The notes beneath the pieces are model-generated. The model ran no database searches. It was given only the letters and a program-made list of their open reading frames with translations, and was not told the DNA's origin. A stretch of 12,610 bases of DNA from Sulfuricella sp. (GTDB lineage: Bacteria; Pseudomonadota; Gammaproteobacteria; Burkholderiales; Sulfuricellaceae): NCBI GenBank assembly GCA_019911785.1, contig JAIOJM010000098.1:1-12610 (forward strand). Reading direction: 5' to 3'. The translations under genes and the position numbers were made by a program. Of the stretch, positions 1-9,108 are shown piece after piece. Position 1 is the first letter of the stretch. Every line of letters starts with the position of its first letter.

Positions 1-15
1 GGAAGGATTCTTGAC

Positions 16-573
16 ATGATTGCAGACGTAAAAAAATCAGCCGAGCAAAGAATGCAGAAGAGCATCGAGGCTCTGAAGGTAGACCTGGGCAAGGTGCGCA
101 CCGGGCGCGCCCATACCGGGATACTCGATCATGTGATGGTCGATTACTATGGTTCTCTTGTGCCGATCAGCTCGGTTGCCAACATCAATCTGATCGATTC
201 GCGCAACATCGGCGTGACGCCATGGGAAAAGAAAATGGTGGGCGCTGTTGAGAAAGCGATCCGCGACTCCGACCTGGGCCTTAATCCCTCCAGCCAGGGC
301 GATCTGATCCGGGTGCCGACGCCGGCGTTGACGGAAGAGCGTCGCAGGGAATTGATCAAGGTCGTCAAGAACGAGGCGGAAAACGCCAAAGTGGCTGTGC
401 GTAATGTGCGCCGCGACGCCAATGCAACGCTCAAGGACCTGCTGAAAGATAAAGCGATCAGCGAGGATGACGAGCGTCGCTCCCAGGAAGAGATCCAGAA
501 ACTGACTGACCGGTATATTGCTGAAGTCGACAAGATCCTTCAAGCCAAGGAAACCGATCTGATGGCAATCTAG
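16..573 (+). CDS. frr: Ribosome recycling factor (RRF)
   Basis: Cytoplasmic factor that, with EF-G, splits the post-termination 70S ribosome so that subunits are reused. The protein is 185 aa, the same length as the E. coli factor. It shows the expected landmarks: the N-terminal helix with [13 protein letters not shown] (about 26-38), the SDLGLNP segment near the hinge (85-91), [15 protein letters not shown] (99-113), and the VRNVRRDAN helix (128-136), whose Arg132 matches the ribosome-contacting Arg of E. coli RRF. The ATG start is supported by a purine-rich GGAAGG at bases 1-6 and by the colinear N-terminus. It is the first gene seen; pyrH would normally lie just upstream, outside the window. 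The stop is nine bases before uppS, so the two are probably co-transcribed. Identification is secure. Confidence 0.98.
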   Translation: MIADVKKSAEQRMQKSIEALKVDLGKVRTGRAHTGILDHVMVDYYGSLVPISSVANINLIDSRNIGVTPWEKKMVGAVEKAIRDSDLGLNPSSQGDLIRVPTPALTEERRRELIKVVKNEAENAKVAVRNVRRDANATLKDLLKDKAISEDDERRSQEEIQKLTDRYIAEVDKILQAKETDLMAI

Positions 574-582
574 AGACGCGAA

Positions 583-1338
583 TTGGCCCCGTTTACCAGC
601 TCCACTCGCAGCATCCCCGAAACCGGGGAGGTGCCGCAGCATATCGCCATCATCATGGATGGCAACGGCAGGTGGGCCAAGAAGCGCTTCATGCCGCGCA
701 TCGCCGGCCACAAGCGCGGCGTTGAAATTGTCAGAACCACCGTAAAGGCCTGTTCCGAACTCGGGGTCAAATACCTGACGCTGTTCGCCTTCAGCAGCGA
801 AAACTGGCGCCGCCCGGCGGAGGAGGTGTCGTTTCTGATGCAACTGTTCATGCTCGCCCTCGAACGGGAAGTCACCAAACTCCATGAAAACAACATCCGG
901 CTGAAAATTATCGGCGACCGTTCCCGTTTTGAGGACAAACTGGTCGAGATGATAGATCGCGCCGAATCGCTCACCCAAAACAATACCGGGCTGACCCTGA
1001 CCATCGCCGCCAATTACGGCGGTCGCTGGGACCTGCTTCAGGCGACACACAGGATGCTGAAAGACTATCCTGACTGCGGCCAGACTTTCAAGGAAGAGGA
1101 TCTGGAGCCCTATCTTTCCACCAGCTATGCGCCTGAGCCGGATCTGTTCATCCGCACCGGAGGGGAGCAGCGCATCAGCAACTTCATGCTTTGGCAGTTG
1201 GCCTATGCCGAGCTGTATTTTACCGATACCTTGTGGCCGGATTTCAATACCCTGGCCTTGAAGCGCGCGATCAAATCCTTCCAGCAAAGAGAGCGCCGCT
1301 TCGGTCGCACCAGCGAGCAACTCAAAAAAAATGCTTAA
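583..1338 (+). CDS. uppS: Undecaprenyl diphosphate synthase (cis-prenyltransferase)
   Basis: Condenses isopentenyl diphosphate onto farnesyl diphosphate to make C55 undecaprenyl diphosphate, the lipid carrier for peptidoglycan and O-antigen. The protein is 251 aa (E. coli 253). [11 protein letters not shown] (21-31) carries the catalytic Asp26, at the same number as in E. coli. AFSSENW (69-75) and [12 protein letters not shown] (190-201), with Arg191 and Arg197, bind the second substrate's diphosphate, and Glu210 in AYAELYFTD matches the metal-site Glu. The start is TTG at 583; no ATG occurs before the catalytic motif, and the residues from TTG look like a normal family N-terminus. The upstream site is weak (AGAGA after the frr stop), so coupling to frr translation is likely. 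The 3' end overlaps cdsA by eight bases. Function is secure; the start is fairly secure. Confidence 0.96.
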   Translation: MAPFTSSTRSIPETGEVPQHIAIIMDGNGRWAKKRFMPRIAGHKRGVEIVRTTVKACSELGVKYLTLFAFSSENWRRPAEEVSFLMQLFMLALEREVTKLHENNIRLKIIGDRSRFEDKLVEMIDRAESLTQNNTGLTLTIAANYGGRWDLLQATHRMLKDYPDCGQTFKEEDLEPYLSTSYAPEPDLFIRTGGEQRISNFMLWQLAYAELYFTDTLWPDFNTLALKRAIKSFQQRERRFGRTSEQLKKNA

Positions 1339-2143
1339 GGTACGCATACTGACCGTTCTGCTGCTGTTGCCTTTATTTTTAGCCGCACTGTTTCTTCTTC
1401 CGGAAACGGGTTGGGCGCTGCTGATGCTGGGGGTGGTACTGATCGGCGCCCGTGAGTGGTCGAAAATTTCCGCTTTCTCGGGTTTCCAGGGCTGGGCTTA
1501 CGTGCTGCTAACGCTGTTCATCGGTCTGGCACTGCTGCCCGAATCTTCCCGTTCAGCCAATTTCGTGCTGTACGGCATTGCCTTCCTTTTCTGGGCGCTG
1601 CTGGTTCCGCTGTGGCTGCGCAATCAGTGGCGCACCCGGCAGTGGGCTATCATGGCGCTGATCGGTTGGGTTATTCTGATCCCCACCTGGCTTGCCCTGG
1701 TGGAGCTGCGAACGTTAGGCCCCGGCCTGCTTCTGGGCCTGCTGGCGGTGGTCTGGATCGCCGACACCGCCGCCTATTTTTCCGGCCGCAAATTCGGCCG
1801 CCACAAGCTCGCTCCGGCGATCAGCCCAGGAAAAACCTGGGAGGGTGTCGCCGGCGCGTTTCTGGGCGTCACCTTGTATGGGTTGGCTTGGGGAATGTGG
1901 GACAGTTCCTCCATGCCGTTCAGTTCCGGCCTGTGGCGGGGGGTGCTATTGCTGTGGCTGCTGACGCTGTTCAGCATCCTGGGGGATTTGTTCGAATCCT
2001 GGATGAAGCGCGTGGCCGGGCTCAAGGATAGCGGCCGGATTCTCCCCGGCCATGGCGGCGTGCTGGACCGCATCGATGCCCTGACAGCGGCGATGCCTCT
2101 GGCCGCCTTCGGCTTGTTGCTCAAGAATTATTACGCATTTTAA
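1331..2143 (+). CDS. cdsA: Phosphatidate cytidylyltransferase (CDP-diacylglycerol synthase)
   Basis: Inner-membrane enzyme that converts phosphatidic acid plus CTP to CDP-diacylglycerol, the branch point for all phospholipids. The protein is 270 aa (E. coli 285), and most of it is hydrophobic helices. The family signature is complete near the C-terminus: [13 protein letters not shown] at about 223-235, then [12 protein letters not shown] to about 249, including the metal-binding Lys-Asp and Asp-Arg-x-Asp. An upstream conserved block [19 protein letters not shown] and SPGKTWEG is also present. The ATG lies inside the end of uppS in another frame with no obvious ribosome site of its own, so translation probably depends on ribosomes finishing uppS. 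An alternative-frame ORF across its middle is a shadow. Confidence 0.97.
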   Translation: MLKVRILTVLLLLPLFLAALFLLPETGWALLMLGVVLIGAREWSKISAFSGFQGWAYVLLTLFIGLALLPESSRSANFVLYGIAFLFWALLVPLWLRNQWRTRQWAIMALIGWVILIPTWLALVELRTLGPGLLLGLLAVVWIADTAAYFSGRKFGRHKLAPAISPGKTWEGVAGAFLGVTLYGLAWGMWDSSSMPFSSGLWRGVLLLWLLTLFSILGDLFESWMKRVAGLKDSGRILPGHGGVLDRIDALTAAMPLAAFGLLLKNYYAF

Positions 2144-2145
2144 TT

Positions 2146-2160
2146 TGCTATTAAATAGCA
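2146..2160 (+). other. Small AT-rich hairpin in the cdsA-dxr gap
   Basis: The 46-base gap between cdsA and dxr is clearly AT-rich and begins with a perfect 6-bp inverted repeat, TGCTAT and ATAGCA, around a three-base TAA loop. There is no T-run right after it, so it does not look like an intrinsic terminator. No convincing ribosome site or promoter is seen before the dxr ATG. The stem is short and may be chance. Confidence 0.25.
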
Positions 2161-2189
2161 GTTAACCGGTTTTCCTTAGATTTAAACAG

Positions 2190-3383
2190 ATGCCAAAAAT
2201 TCAAAACATTACCGTGCTCGGTTCGACCGGGACGATCGGCATGAATACCCTGGATGTCGTTGCGCGCCATGCCGGGCGTTTCCATGTAATCGCGCTGACC
2301 GCGAATCGCCAGGTTGACCGCCTGTTTGAGCAATGCCGGCAATTCCAGCCCGATTATGCGGTCATGCTGGATCCGGATTGCGCGGAAGTGTTGCAGGGCA
2401 GGATCAGGCTGGCTGGCCTCGATGTCGAGGTGCTTGGCGGCATCGAGGCGCTGGAAAGGGTGGCGTCGCTACCCCAGGTGGACAGCGTGATGGCGGCGAT
2501 TGTCGGCAGCGCGGGGTTGCGCCCTTCGCTGGCTGCGGCCAGGGCAGGCAAGCGCATATTGCTGGCCAACAAGGAAACGCTGGTGATGTCGGGCAGCGTG
2601 TTCATGGATGCGGTCAGGCAGCACAAAGCCACGCTATTGCCGATCGACAGCGAGCATAACGCGATTTTCCAGTCGCTGCCGCGAGACTTTTCGGGTGATC
2701 TGGATGGCTCGGGCGTCAAGCGCATCCTGCTTACCGCATCGGGCGGGCCTTTCCGCACCGTGCCGTTGTGCGACCTGGATAACGTGACGCCGCAGCAGGC
2801 TTGTGCCCACCCGAACTGGGTCATGGGGCGGAAAATCTCGGTGGATTCGGCGACCATGATGAACAAGGGCCTGGAGGTCATCGAGGCGCACTGGCTGTTC
2901 AACGCCGACGCGGACAAAATCCAGGTGGTGATTCATCCCCAGAGCGTGATTCATTCCATGGTGGAGTATATCGATGGCTCGGTGCTGGCGCAGCTGGGCA
3001 ACCCGGACATGCGCACGCCGATCGCTTATGCGCTGGGCTTTCCCGAGCGGATCGATGCGGGGGTTTCCTCGCTGGACCTGTTCAAGATCGCGCGTCTCGA
3101 CTTCGAGGCGCCGGACACAGCGCGTTTTCCCTGTCTGGATCTGGCCTACCAGGCTTTGCGGCAAGGGGGCACGACTCCCGCCACCCTGAATGCGGCGAAC
3201 GAGGTGGCGGTAGATGCGTTTCTCGAGGAGCGCATACCCTTCAAGCTGATTCCTGCCCTGATCGAAAGCGTGCTGGAAAAAAGTGGTTCCAAACCGGTCG
3301 TGGCACTGGAAGATGTGATCGAGGCAGACGCCGAGGCGCGCGAATCGGCACGGGGATGGATGCGCGCGAGGGGATACGCTTGA
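2190..3383 (+). CDS. dxr: 1-deoxy-D-xylulose 5-phosphate reductoisomerase
   Basis: Second enzyme of the MEP isoprenoid pathway: it isomerises and reduces DXP to 2-C-methyl-D-erythritol 4-phosphate with NADPH and a divalent metal. It is the target of fosmidomycin. The protein is 397 aa (E. coli 398). The NADPH-binding loop GSTGTIG is at 11-17, LANKETLV is at 125-132 and the metal-ligand run IDSEHNAIF at 152-160 (Asp153, Glu155). The active-site stretch [26 protein letters not shown] (212-237) carries Glu232, the third metal ligand, and is followed by [13 protein letters not shown]. The ATG at 2190 lines up with the family N-terminus, although no strong ribosome site precedes it. The stop overlaps the start of rseP in TTGA. 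Its product feeds the UppS substrate encoded two genes upstream. Confidence 0.98.
   Translation: MPKIQNITVLGSTGTIGMNTLDVVARHAGRFHVIALTANRQVDRLFEQCRQFQPDYAVMLDPDCAEVLQGRIRLAGLDVEVLGGIEALERVASLPQVDSVMAAIVGSAGLRPSLAAARAGKRILLANKETLVMSGSVFMDAVRQHKATLLPIDSEHNAIFQSLPRDFSGDLDGSGVKRILLTASGGPFRTVPLCDLDNVTPQQACAHPNWVMGRKISVDSATMMNKGLEVIEAHWLFNADADKIQVVIHPQSVIHSMVEYIDGSVLAQLGNPDMRTPIAYALGFPERIDAGVSSLDLFKIARLDFEAPDTARFPCLDLAYQALRQGGTTPATLNAANEVAVDAFLEERIPFKLIPALIESVLEKSGSKPVVALEDVIEADAEARESARGWMRARGYA
3368..3374 (+). promoter_or_regulatory. Ribosome-binding site fixing the rseP TTG start
   Basis: GAGGGGA sits within the last codons of dxr and ends five bases before the TTG at 3380. No competing ATG gives an N-terminus that keeps the first membrane helix with HEYGH intact. 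The site therefore supports the TTG start over the much longer open frame. Confidence 0.65.
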
Positions 3384-4747
3384 ACCTGCTGTTCACCCTT
3401 GCAGCATTTGCCGTGACGCTCGGCATTCTGATTGTCGTTCACGAATACGGCCATTACATCGTGGCGCGCTGGTGCGGCGTCCGCGTACTGCGTTTTTCCG
3501 TAGGCTTCGGCAAGCCGCTCATCACCAAAAAATTCGCGCCGGACGGCACTGAATGGGTGTTGGCCGCTTTCCCGCTGGGCGGCTACGTCAAGATGCTGGA
3601 CGAGCGGGAAGGACCTGTTGAGCCGGCCGATATGCCCTATGCCTTCAATAGCCAGTCCATTTACCGTCGCATCGCCATCGTGCTGGCCGGGCCGGTCGCG
3701 AACCTCATTCTTGCCGTGCTGTTGTACTGGTTCCTGTTCGTTTACGGCGTGCCTGGCATCAAGCCGATTCTGGGTGAGGTGCCGCTGGCCACTCCCGCTG
3801 CAGCTGCGTCTTTGCATCGCGGCGATACGATTACCCGGATCGGCGACGAACCGGCCGCGACCTGGCAGGACGTGAACTGGATACTGCTGCAGCACGCTGT
3901 CCAGAAATCCGTGGTGGAAATTGAAACCCGCAACGAGCGCGGCGAAATCGCGATACATCGGCTTGACATGAGTGGCTTGTCGTCCGACGAGCTGGACAAT
4001 GATTTCATGGGCAAGCTCGGGTTGACGCGTTTCCAGCCCGACTTGCCGGCCAGGATCGGCAAGGTTCTGCCGGACGGCGTTGCCGCCAGGGCGGGCCTGA
4101 GGGTCGGGGATGAAATCCTTGCCGTGAACCAGACTCCGCTCGATCGCTGGGAAGAGCTCGTGCAATGGGTCAGGCAGAATCCCGGCCTGCCCCTGACGCT
4201 GGAGATAAAAAGAGGCGGCGACCATTTCCAGATAAAAGTGATCCCCGATTCAGTCAAGGAAAACGGAGACTCCGTCGTAGGCAAGATCGGTGCGTCGCCG
4301 ATGGTGGATCCGGCCTTGTTTGCAAAGCTGGTTACGGAGGTGCGTTATCCCGTCGGCAAGGCCTTTGTGCAGGCGCTGCGGAAAACCTGGGATACGTCGT
4401 TGTTCAGCCTGAAAATGCTGGGCAAGATGGTCACCGGCCAGGTTTCCTTGAAGAACATCAGCGGCCCGATCACCATCGCCGATTATGCCGGTCAATCTGC
4501 ACGCTTCGGCTGGGTGCCCTACATCAGCTTTCTGGCGCTGATCAGCATCAGTCTCGGGGTGCTCAATTTATTGCCCGTCCCCTTATTGGATGGGGGGCAT
4601 TTGATGTATTATATGGTCGAAATGATCAAGGGGAGCCCCGTTTCCGAGAAAACCATGGAAATCGGGCAGCAGATCGGTATCGCGATCCTGCTGACATTAA
4701 TGCTATTCGCTTTCTACAACGATATTAACCGTCTGGTTGTTGGCTAA
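3380..4747 (+). CDS. rseP: Site-2 intramembrane zinc metalloprotease RseP
   Basis: Inner-membrane protease that makes the second cut in the anti-sigma factor RseA/MucA type and releases the envelope-stress sigma factor; in E. coli it also clears signal-peptide remnants. From the TTG at 3380 the protein is 455 aa (E. coli 450). The zinc site HEYGH is at 21-25 in the first membrane helix, with the third ligand in LDGGH at 403-407. FSVGFGKPL and [12 protein letters not shown] follow the first helix, and two PDZ domains lie in between ([18 protein letters not shown] marks the second). The reading frame stays open upstream to 2801, but that part is the shadow of dxr. The start is decided by GAGGGGA at 3368-3374, five bases before TTG, and by the colinear N-terminus. 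It overlaps dxr by four bases. Confidence 0.96.
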   Translation: MNLLFTLAAFAVTLGILIVVHEYGHYIVARWCGVRVLRFSVGFGKPLITKKFAPDGTEWVLAAFPLGGYVKMLDEREGPVEPADMPYAFNSQSIYRRIAIVLAGPVANLILAVLLYWFLFVYGVPGIKPILGEVPLATPAAAASLHRGDTITRIGDEPAATWQDVNWILLQHAVQKSVVEIETRNERGEIAIHRLDMSGLSSDELDNDFMGKLGLTRFQPDLPARIGKVLPDGVAARAGLRVGDEILAVNQTPLDRWEELVQWVRQNPGLPLTLEIKRGGDHFQIKVIPDSVKENGDSVVGKIGASPMVDPALFAKLVTEVRYPVGKAFVQALRKTWDTSLFSLKMLGKMVTGQVSLKNISGPITIADYAGQSARFGWVPYISFLALISISLGVLNLLPVPLLDGGHLMYYMVEMIKGSPVSEKTMEIGQQIGIAILLTLMLFAFYNDINRLVVG

Positions 4748-4753
4748 ACAATA

Positions 4754-7048
4754 ATGAAATTAAAACTCCTGCCGATGTTGATGATGAGCCTGTATGGTGC
4801 TTCTGCCTGGGCGATTCAACCGTTTGTCATCAAGGATATTCGGGTGGAGGGAATCCAGCGTACAGAGGCAGGGACGGTATTCAGCTACCTGCCGGTCAAG
4901 GTGGGCGAGAATCTGGACGACGAGAAAGCCGCTGCGGCCATCAAGGCATTGTATGGAACCGGTTTTTTCAAGGATGTGCGGCTGGAGGTTGAAGGCGATG
5001 TGCTGATCGTCATGGTGCAGGAACGGCCGGCGATTTCACAAATCGATTTCACAGGGCTCAAGGAATTCGACAAAAAACAGCTTTTGGATGGGTTGAAGCA
5101 GATAGGGCTGGCCGAGGGCCGAACTTTCGACAAATCCCTGCTGGACAAGGCTGAGCAGGAGCTCAAACGGCAATATCTCAGTCGCGGCAAATATGCGGTT
5201 GCGATTACCACCACCGTAACGCCGCTGGAGCGCAACCGCACCGCCATCAGCTTCAACATCAGTGAAGGCGAAGTGGCGAAGATCCAGCAGATCAACATCG
5301 TCGGCAACCAGGCATTCCCGGAGAAGGACCTCCTCGATCTGTTCGTGCTTTCCACGCCCGGATGGATGACCTGGTGGAGCAAGAACGATCAGTATTCCAA
5401 GCAGAAACTGGCGGCGGACATCGAAACGATGCGCTCCCATTACCTGAACCGCGGCTATCTCGAATTCAACCTGGATTCCACACAGGTATCCATTTCCCCT
5501 GACAAGCAATCCATCTATATCACCATCAACATCACCGAAGGCCAGAAATATACCGTTTCCGACGTCAAGCTGGCGGGGGAGATGCTGGTGTCTGAAGATG
5601 AACTGCGCAAGCTGATCAAGATCCGGCCGGGCGATGTCTTCTCGCGGGAAAAGCTGACCGAAACCACCAAGCTGATCGGCGATCGCCTGGGCAAGGACGG
5701 CTATGCATTCGCCAACGTCAATGCGGTTCCCGAGCTCGACAAGGAAAAGCGGGAGGCGAAATTCACCTTCTTCATCGATCCGGGCCGGCGGGTTTATGTG
5801 CGGCGCATCAACGTAACCGGCAACACCAAAACTCGGGACGAAGTCGTCCGCCGCGAGATGCGCCAGATGGAAGGCGCCTGGTACGCCTCCGATAAAGTCA
5901 CCCGGTCGCGCGAACGGCTTGACCGCCTGGGATATTTCTCCGACGTCAACGTCGAAACCCCGGCTGTTGCCGGCACGACCGACCAGGTGGACATGAACGT
6001 CAGCGTGACGGAAAAACCCACGGGCAGCATCATGGCGGGTGCGGGTTTTTCCAGCTCGGAAGGCTTCATTCTCAGCGGCTCCATTTCACAGGCCAACGTA
6101 TTCGGCAGCGGCAACCATCTATCCACGCAGTTCAACACCGGCAAGATCAATACGGTGTATTCGCTGTCCTACACCAACCCTTACTACACCGACGATGGCA
6201 TCAGTCGCGGCTTCGACCTCTACAGGCGCAAAACGAATTCCTCCTCCTTGTCGGTTTCCAGGTACGACTCCGATTCCATCGGTGGCGGGGTGCGCTTCGG
6301 CGTGCCGCTGAACGAAATGGATACGGTAAATTTCGGTTTGTCGGTCGAGAGAACGGAATTAACGTTGTATACCGATCCCGCTGCCGGAGCAGTCAGTCCT
6401 CAGCGTTATGTGGATTATGTCAATGAATTTGGCGACACCAATACCACATTGCGTGGGGATGCCGGCTGGGCAAGGGATACGCGTGACAGCATTATCTACC
6501 CGACAAAAGGCAGCCTGCAAAGGGCGTTTGCCGAGGTGGGGCTGCCCGGCGGGACCATCAAGTACTACAAGCTTTCCTATCAGCATCAATGGCTCAGGCC
6601 TGTGTTTCAGGATTTCACCCTGATGTTGAACGGCGAAGCCGGGTATGCCAACGGTTACGGCGGCAAGCCGTTGCCCTTCTTCAAAGGCTTCTTCGCCGGC
6701 GGCAATACTTCGGTGCGCGGTTTCAAGTCCTTTTCGCTCGGGCCTCAAGACATCGATGGCAATGCGCTGGGCGGCAATCGTCGCCTGGTGGGCAATGCAG
6801 AGGTGCTGTTCCCGTTCCCGGGCATGAAAAAGGACAAATCCCTGCGCATGAGTTTTTTTGTCGATGGCGGCACGGTATTTGGTCAGGATGACAAGATGAG
6901 CTTAGGCGACATGCGTTATTCCACCGGTCTTGCCGTCAGCTGGCAGTCCCCGATGGGGCCGATGAAATTCAGCATTGCCGCACCGCTCAATTCCAAGGCA
7001 ACCGATAAGGTGGAGCGGTTCCAGTTTATTTTGGGTTCTACGTTCTAA
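4754..7048 (+). CDS. bamA: Outer membrane protein assembly factor BamA
   Basis: Essential Omp85-family core of the BAM complex, which folds and inserts beta-barrel proteins into the outer membrane. The protein is 764 aa (E. coli 810). A signal peptide occupies residues 1-20, with cleavage expected after AWA. Five POTRA repeats follow to about residue 420, visible as recurring elements such as IRVEGIQRTE, INIVGNQAF, VKLAGEMLV and INVTGNTKTRDEVVRREM. The 16-strand barrel starts near TGSIMAGAGFSSSEG. It contains the hallmark loop-6 motif VRGF at 654-657 and ends in phenylalanine (FILGSTF), as BAM substrates do. It starts six bases after the rseP stop with little Shine-Dalgarno character. It sits directly before skp, the usual arrangement. 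Confidence 0.98.
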   Translation: MKLKLLPMLMMSLYGASAWAIQPFVIKDIRVEGIQRTEAGTVFSYLPVKVGENLDDEKAAAAIKALYGTGFFKDVRLEVEGDVLIVMVQERPAISQIDFTGLKEFDKKQLLDGLKQIGLAEGRTFDKSLLDKAEQELKRQYLSRGKYAVAITTTVTPLERNRTAISFNISEGEVAKIQQINIVGNQAFPEKDLLDLFVLSTPGWMTWWSKNDQYSKQKLAADIETMRSHYLNRGYLEFNLDSTQVSISPDKQSIYITINITEGQKYTVSDVKLAGEMLVSEDELRKLIKIRPGDVFSREKLTETTKLIGDRLGKDGYAFANVNAVPELDKEKREAKFTFFIDPGRRVYVRRINVTGNTKTRDEVVRREMRQMEGAWYASDKVTRSRERLDRLGYFSDVNVETPAVAGTTDQVDMNVSVTEKPTGSIMAGAGFSSSEGFILSGSISQANVFGSGNHLSTQFNTGKINTVYSLSYTNPYYTDDGISRGFDLYRRKTNSSSLSVSRYDSDSIGGGVRFGVPLNEMDTVNFGLSVERTELTLYTDPAAGAVSPQRYVDYVNEFGDTNTTLRGDAGWARDTRDSIIYPTKGSLQRAFAEVGLPGGTIKYYKLSYQHQWLRPVFQDFTLMLNGEAGYANGYGGKPLPFFKGFFAGGNTSVRGFKSFSLGPQDIDGNALGGNRRLVGNAEVLFPFPGMKKDKSLRMSFFVDGGTVFGQDDKMSLGDMRYSTGLAVSWQSPMGPMKFSIAAPLNSKATDKVERFQFILGSTF

Positions 7049-7058
7049 TCGCGATTTC

Positions 7059-7063
7059 AGGAG
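7059..7063 (+). promoter_or_regulatory. Ribosome-binding site for the skp TTG start
   Basis: AGGAG, six bases before the TTG at 7070, is one of the clearest Shine-Dalgarno sites in the window. It fixes the non-ATG start of skp; there is no in-frame ATG between it and the signal-peptide hydrophobic core. Confidence 0.7.
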
Positions 7064-7069
7064 ATCAAG

Positions 7070-7570
7070 TTGAACAAGATTATTGCTGTCGTACTTGCTG
7101 CCACCCTGTTGCCGATTGCGGCAGGGGCATCCGCCGCCGAAACGAAGATCGGCTTCGTCAATACCGAGCGGGTTTTTCGGGAAGCGGCCCCGGCCATGAA
7201 GGCACAGAAAAAACTCGAGAAGGAATTCGCCGCACGCGAGCAGGAACTGCAAAAAATGGCGAAACAGGCCAAGGAGCTGCAGACTCATCTGGAACGGGAA
7301 GGCGTGACGATCAGTGAATCGGATCGACGCAACAAGGAACGCGACCTCGCTAATCTGAATCGCGATTTCCAGCGCGCCCAACGCGAGTTCCGGGAAGACC
7401 TCAACCTGAGGCGTAACGAGGAACTGGGCGCCGTGCATGATCGTGCCAGAAAAACCATCATGGAGATCGCCGAGAAAGAGAAGTTCGATCTGGTATTGGA
7501 AGAAGCGGTTTATTTCAGCCCCCGGATCGATATCACCGATAGGGTATTGAAGGCTTTGGCCGATAAATAA
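7070..7570 (+). CDS. skp: Periplasmic chaperone Skp (OmpH family)
   Basis: Periplasmic holdase that carries unfolded outer-membrane proteins to the BAM complex. The protein is 166 aa (E. coli 161). It has a signal peptide of about 22-23 residues (cleavage near GASA-A-ETK), then KIGFVNTERVFRE, the usual first strand of the trimerisation body. A long, highly charged helical coiled-coil arm (about 45-120) follows, rich in Lys, Glu, Arg and Gln. The C-terminus returns to the body with FDLVLEEAVYFSPRIDITDRVLKAL. The start is TTG at 7070, supported by AGGAG at 7059-7063 six bases upstream; the residues from there form a normal signal sequence. It follows its partner bamA by 21 bases. Confidence 0.96.
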   Translation: MNKIIAVVLAATLLPIAAGASAAETKIGFVNTERVFREAAPAMKAQKKLEKEFAAREQELQKMAKQAKELQTHLEREGVTISESDRRNKERDLANLNRDFQRAQREFREDLNLRRNEELGAVHDRARKTIMEIAEKEKFDLVLEEAVYFSPRIDITDRVLKALADK

Positions 7571-7618
7571 GGCTCTTTTTCTGATGCGCATAGCGGGAGC
7601 CTTTCCCCGGTTGATTCC

Positions 7619-8668
7619 ATGATTCGAACTGATTCAGGCTACACGCTGGGTGCTATCGTCGAACGGTTTGGCGGCGAACTGGTTGGCGATGCGGATGCCG
7701 TGGTCAGGCAGGTCGCACCGCTTTCCTCCGCCCTGTCCTGGCACATCAGCTTCCTCTCCAATCCGAAATACCGCCGGCAACTGCAAAATTGCAGGGCAGG
7801 CGCCGTGATTCTGGGTGTTGCGGAGCGTGATGCGACAAACCTGCCGCGTATCTTGTGTGACAATCCCTATGCCTATTTTGCCAAGGTTTCCGCATTGCTC
7901 AACCCCCGGCATGTCGAGGCACCCGGCATCCACCCGACGGCGATAGTCGATCCGACCGCAAGCGTTCCGGCATCCGCCACAATCGGGGCATACGCGTTTG
8001 TCGGCGAGGGGGTGAAAATCGGAGAACACGCGGTCATCGGGTCCGGCTGTCACCTCGGCGCGGGTGTCGAGGTCGGAGATGACTCGCTGTTTTACCCGCA
8101 AGTGGTGGTCTACCATGACTGTGTCATCGGTAAGCGTGCCATCCTGCATTCCGGCGCGGTGATCGGGGCGGACGGATTCGGCATCGCCATGGAAAATGGG
8201 CGCTGGATCAAGGTTCCGCAAATCGGTCGGGTGGTCATCGGAGATGACGTTGAAATCGGCGCCAATACCACGGTTGACCGGGGAGCCCTGGACGACACCA
8301 TTATCGAGGACGGCGTCAAGCTGGATAACCAGATTCAGGTCGCGCATAACGTGCAAATCGGCGCTCATTCCGCGATAGCGGGTTGTGTCGGAATCGCCGG
8401 CAGCGCAAAAATCGGGAAGCATTGCACGGTGGGTGGCAGCGGAATGATTCTGGGGCACCTTGAGATCGCTGATCGGGTCAACATTTCCGCCGGCACTCTG
8501 GTCACCAAATCGATCGCCAGGGAGGGGACGTATACCTCCGTGATGCCATTTTCCATACATCAGGACTGGCTCAAGAATGCCGCTCATCTGCGCCATCTGG
8601 ATAAAATGGCGGAGAAGTTGAGCGAACTGGAAAAGAAAATCAGCGAACTGGAAGGGAAGAAATCTTGA
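7619..8668 (+). CDS. lpxD: UDP-3-O-(3-hydroxyacyl)glucosamine N-acyltransferase
   Basis: Third step of lipid A synthesis: transfers a 3-hydroxyacyl chain from ACP to the 2-amino group of UDP-3-O-acylglucosamine. The protein is 349 aa (E. coli 341). The N-terminal uridine-binding domain contains [13 protein letters not shown] (43-55). A left-handed parallel beta-helix of hexapeptide repeats covers about 103-290, and QVAHNVQIG (240-248) places the catalytic base at His243. The C-terminal helix [22 protein letters not shown] has a heptad-like pattern. At the positions aligning with E. coli Met290 and Met292, which limit chain length, I read Leu294 and Thr296, so its acyl preference may differ (inference). 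The 48-base gap after skp holds a weak GGCTC/GAGCC inverted repeat and no clear ribosome site. The end overlaps fabZ in TTGA. Confidence 0.97.
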   Translation: MIRTDSGYTLGAIVERFGGELVGDADAVVRQVAPLSSALSWHISFLSNPKYRRQLQNCRAGAVILGVAERDATNLPRILCDNPYAYFAKVSALLNPRHVEAPGIHPTAIVDPTASVPASATIGAYAFVGEGVKIGEHAVIGSGCHLGAGVEVGDDSLFYPQVVVYHDCVIGKRAILHSGAVIGADGFGIAMENGRWIKVPQIGRVVIGDDVEIGANTTVDRGALDDTIIEDGVKLDNQIQVAHNVQIGAHSAIAGCVGIAGSAKIGKHCTVGGSGMILGHLEIADRVNISAGTLVTKSIAREGTYTSVMPFSIHQDWLKNAAHLRHLDKMAEKLSELEKKISELEGKKS

Positions 8669-9108
8669 ACAGCATGGATATCCACGAAATATTGCAGTAC
8701 CTGCCGCACCGCTACCCCTTTCTGCTGGTTGACCGCGTTGTCTCGTTCGAACCCGGGAAGAGTATCGTGGCGCTGAAAAACGTGACGATCAACGAGCCCT
8801 TTTTCGTCGGCCATTTCCCGCACCACCCGGTGATGCCGGGCGTGCTCATCATCGAAGCGCTGGCCCAGACGGCGGCGATCCTGTCGTTCAAGACCATGGG
8901 CACCCGGCCCGATGACAAGTCGGTGTATTACTTTGTCGGCATCGACGGTGCGCGCTTCAAGAAACCCGTCTCCGCCGGAGATCAGCTGACGCTCGAGGTG
9001 GAGCTTACCCGGTCGGTCAAGGGAATCTGGAAATACGCGGCGCGCGCCAAGGTCGATGGTGCCGTGGTGACCGAAGCAGAGCTGATGTGCACGGTGAAAG
9101 CACTATGA
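8665..9108 (+). CDS. fabZ: 3-hydroxyacyl-ACP dehydratase FabZ
   Basis: Dehydrates 3-hydroxyacyl-ACP in fatty-acid elongation, drawing on the same 3-hydroxyacyl-ACP pool as LpxA and LpxD. The protein is 147 aa from TTG at 8665 (144 aa from the ATG at 8674). It has a single hotdog fold with [13 protein letters not shown] (13-25) and the active-site run [23 protein letters not shown] (46-68). His50 and Glu64 are 14 apart, as are the catalytic pair in characterised FabZ proteins. TTG is preferred because AAGGGA at 8652-8657 is seven bases from it but sixteen from the ATG. TTG also overlaps the lpxD stop in TTGA, favouring coupled translation. The last base of its stop codon is the first base of the palindromic element that follows. 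Confidence 0.96.
   Translation: MNSMDIHEILQYLPHRYPFLLVDRVVSFEPGKSIVALKNVTINEPFFVGHFPHHPVMPGVLIIEALAQTAAILSFKTMGTRPDDKSVYYFVGIDGARFKKPVSAGDQLTLEVELTRSVKGIWKYAARAKVDGAVVTEAELMCTVKAL

Noticed and set aside
37..1347. 436-codon open frame on the minus strand opposite frr and uppS
   Set aside because: It lies exactly opposite two certain genes, has no family motifs, and similar long antisense frames occur opposite dxr/rseP and lpxD. It is a by-product of the codon use of the real genes.
2801..3379. Upstream extension of the rseP frame giving a 648-aa fusion
   Set aside because: The extra 193 residues are the out-of-frame reading of dxr and are low-complexity Gly/Arg-rich. The normal RseP N-terminus begins at the TTG at 3380.
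3146..4225. 359-codon minus-strand open frame opposite dxr and rseP
   Set aside because: It is antisense to clear coding sequence and crosses their junction. It shows no recognisable domain or ribosome site.
5118..5150. GAACTTT motif as a sigma-E promoter for skp/lpxD
   Set aside because: It is an isolated -35-like match inside bamA coding sequence without a matching -10 at the right distance.
7634..8596. 320-codon minus-strand open frame opposite lpxD
   Set aside because: The hexapeptide-repeat gene gives a repetitive antisense frame with DDH/DH-rich text. This is a composition effect, not a gene.
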